Below, in pieces: positions 62,609 through 64,000 of a stretch of DNA of 64,000 nucleotides. The stretch is from Streptoalloteichus tenebrarius (lineage in GTDB: Bacteria > Actinomycetota > Actinomycetes > Mycobacteriales > Pseudonocardiaceae), in the NCBI RefSeq assembly GCF_024171885.1, contig NZ_JAMTCP010000026.1, forward strand, positions 1-64,000, written 5' to 3'. Below the pieces are notes generated by a model. That model saw only the letters and a list, made by a program, of their open reading frames with translations, was not told the DNA's origin and made no database searches. The position numbers were made by a program, and so were the translations under genes. Within the stretch, counting starts at the first letter, position 1. Every line of letters starts with the position of its first letter.

Positions 62609-64000
62609 GCCTCACCTCCGGTGGTCGCGCCGGCCGCGGCGGGCTCGCCGGCGTCGGCGGCCGGCGTCACCGTCACCGGCGTGCCGTGCCCGCCCAGCAG
62701 GCGGCGGACGGTGGCGGGGCCGGAGTTGGCCGGCAGCCACACCACGTCGTCGGGTAGGTCGGCCGGCTCGGCGGGCACCGTCACCAAACCCCGGTCGGTG
62801 GCCACGGTGACCGGCCGACCGAAGATCACGCCGAGCCGCTCGGCGGTGGCCGCCGACAGCCGGGCCGCGACGGGTCGGGCGGTGCGGGCCAGGTGGGGTT
62901 CGCCGTCCTGGAGCGAGCCGTTGTCCAGGAGCCGCCGCCAGGTCGCGAGCACGACCTGGCCGTCCGCGGGACGCGGGGCCGGCCCCGGCTCGCGGCGCGG
63001 CGGCTCGGGCCGCGCCCGGTGGGGCGCGTCGCCGACGCCGAGCCGGGCCATGTCGGCGGCCGCGGCCTGCGGGGTCTGGGTGAACAGGTCGGCGTCCATC
63101 TCCACGGCGAGCGTGTCGAGCACGCGGCAGTCCGGCACCGCGCCGGTGCCCTCCAGCGTGGTGCGGAAGTCCCGGCGCCGGCCCTCCCAGTTGAGGTAGG
63201 CCCCGGACTTCTCGACGGCGGGCGCGACCGGGAGGACCACGTCGGCGTGCGCGGTGACCGCGCTGGCCCGCAGCTCCAGGCTCACCAGGAAGCCCACCTC
63301 GCGCAACGCGCGGTCGGCCAACGCCGGGTCGGCGAGGTCGTCGGGGTCCACCCCGCCCACCACCAGGGCGGACAGCTCCCCGGAGGCGGCGGCCGCCAGG
63401 ATGGCGTCGGTGTCGCGTCCCGGCCGGTCGGGCAGCGCGCCGGCCGGCAGGCCCCACGCGGCCTCGACCTCGGCCCTGGCCTCCGCGTCGACGACCGGGC
63501 GTCCGCCCGGCAGCAGCGTCGGGACGGCGCCGGCCTCCAGCGCGCCCCGCTCGCCGGCGCGGCGCGGCACCCACGCGAGCCGGGCGCCGGTGGCCTCGCC
63601 GAGCCGCACCACGGCCGACAGGAGGCCGGGCACCTCGGCGGCCCGCTCGCCGACCAGCACCACCGCGCCGGGCAGCCGCAACGCCTCGGCGACGTCCGCG
63701 CCCTCGGGGTGGGAGACCAGCGCGTCGACCACGGACGCCTCCGCGCCGGGTGCGCACACGAGCAGGCCCCCGAGCGGCTGGCGGTCCGGCCCCAACCTGG
63801 TCGCCGTCTTCTCCACGGCGGGGGTGGACCACTGTCCGATGTGGAACACCCTGGTCCCCCGCTTGCGGGCCGCCTTGCGCAGCCGCAGGAAGACGATGGG
63901 CGACTCCTCCTCCGGCTCGAAGGCCACGCACAGCACGGCCGGCGCGGCCTCCAGGTCGGCGTAGGTCACGCCGCCGGTGTCCGGCGAGGAGCCGACCACG
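62605..64000 (-). CDS. nuoG: NADH-quinone oxidoreductase subunit G, C-terminal part (5' end beyond window)
   Basis: About 465 residues visible; the frame is open to the right edge, so the N-terminal 2Fe-2S and 4Fe-4S domains lie outside. What remains is the molybdopterin-oxidoreductase-like domain: [60 protein letters not shown] (the VLPxxxxxEKxGTxxNxEGR block) and a C-terminal dinucleotide-binding barrel ending GGEA. No catalytic metal ligands are expected here. Confidence 0.96.
   Translation of the reverse strand, partial: VVGSSPDTGGVTYADLEAAPAVLCVAFEPEEESPIVFLRLRKAARKRGTRVFHIGQWSTPAVEKTATRLGPDRQPLGGLLVCAPGAEASVVDALVSHPEGADVAEALRLPGAVVLVGERAAEVPGLLSAVVRLGEATGARLAWVPRRAGERGALEAGAVPTLLPGGRPVVDAEARAEVEAAWGLPAGALPDRPGRDTDAILAAAASGELSALVVGGVDPDDLADPALADRALREVGFLVSLELRASAVTAHADVVLPVAPAVEKSGAYLNWEGRRRDFRTTLEGTGAVPDCRVLDTLAVEMDADLFTQTPQAAAADMARLGVGDAPHRARPEPPRREPGPAPRPADGQVVLATWRRLLDNGSLQDGEPHLARTARPVAARLSAATAERLGVIFGRPVTVATDRGLVTVPAEPADLPDDVVWLPANSGPATVRRLLGGHGTPVTVTPAADAGEPAAAGATTGGEA

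Overview
This window is high-GC (about 70 %+) actinobacterial chromosome. Ribosomal and RNA-polymerase proteins read like the Pseudonocardiales (Saccharothrix / Actinosynnema / Lentzea-type), and gene order follows the actinobacterial core: tRNA-Thr, tRNA-Met, rpmG, hadA-hadB, tRNA-Trp, secE, nusG, rplK, rplA, rplJ, rplL, rpoB, rpoC. GTG and TTG starts are common. Family assignments rest on reading the translated proteins and on remembered family motifs; no database search was run.

Left accessory region (1-9127, + strand). This is a polymorphic-toxin / type VII secretion-associated locus. It begins inside a very large Pro/Gly-rich protein with a caspase-like (clan CD) cysteine peptidase-like segment and a C-terminal scabin/pierisin-like ADP-ribosyltransferase domain. 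Next come an SseB-like companion, two paralogous ~660-residue proteins ending in TNT-like (NAD glycohydrolase) domains, and, between the paralogs, two small overlapping genes of immunity-gene size. A perfect 12-bp hairpin separates this locus from the convergent rpoC.

Core information-processing block (9209-29244, mostly - strand). rpoC and rpoB are followed upstream by a 1.2-kb gene-free gap, then rplL and rplJ with a promoter and a long L10-type leader. A membrane protein gene and a CtpE-like calcium P-type ATPase sit between rplJ and rplA. Then come rplK, nusG, secE and tRNA-Trp, an aspC-type aminotransferase on the other strand, the dehydratase pair hadA/hadB, rpmG, a cluster of palindromic repeats, and tRNA-Met and tRNA-Thr.

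Middle region (29309-47267). Mixed single genes: a membrane GAF-GGDEF-EAL protein, PhzF, a hot-dog thioesterase, a flavoprotein, a DUF998 membrane protein, tRNA-Tyr, YajQ, an orphan RmlA, HtpX, an orphan nuoB-nuoC-nuoI mini-operon, a DUF2630 protein, a divergent dimethylargininase / Lrp pair, an enoyl-CoA hydratase, and korA-korB (2-oxoglutarate:ferredoxin oxidoreductase). Several start codons lie 5-7 nt after a TANNNT box, suggesting leaderless mRNAs. Two unrelated intergenic spots carry three perfect copies of a 15-bp unit.

Right region (47469-64000). An ArfA/OmpATb-like BON-OmpA protein is followed by a giant disordered membrane-anchored protein with a C-terminal sunset-type domain. RarD follows on the + strand. 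The distal part of the respiratory complex I operon fills the rest on the - strand: nuoG (partial at the edge), H, I, J, K, L, M, N, then a polyprenyl diphosphate synthase likely to make the menaquinone side chain. The operon therefore links the NADH:menaquinone pump to synthesis of its quinone, while korAB and the orphan nuoBCI set provide ferredoxin- and quinone-linked redox functions nearby.
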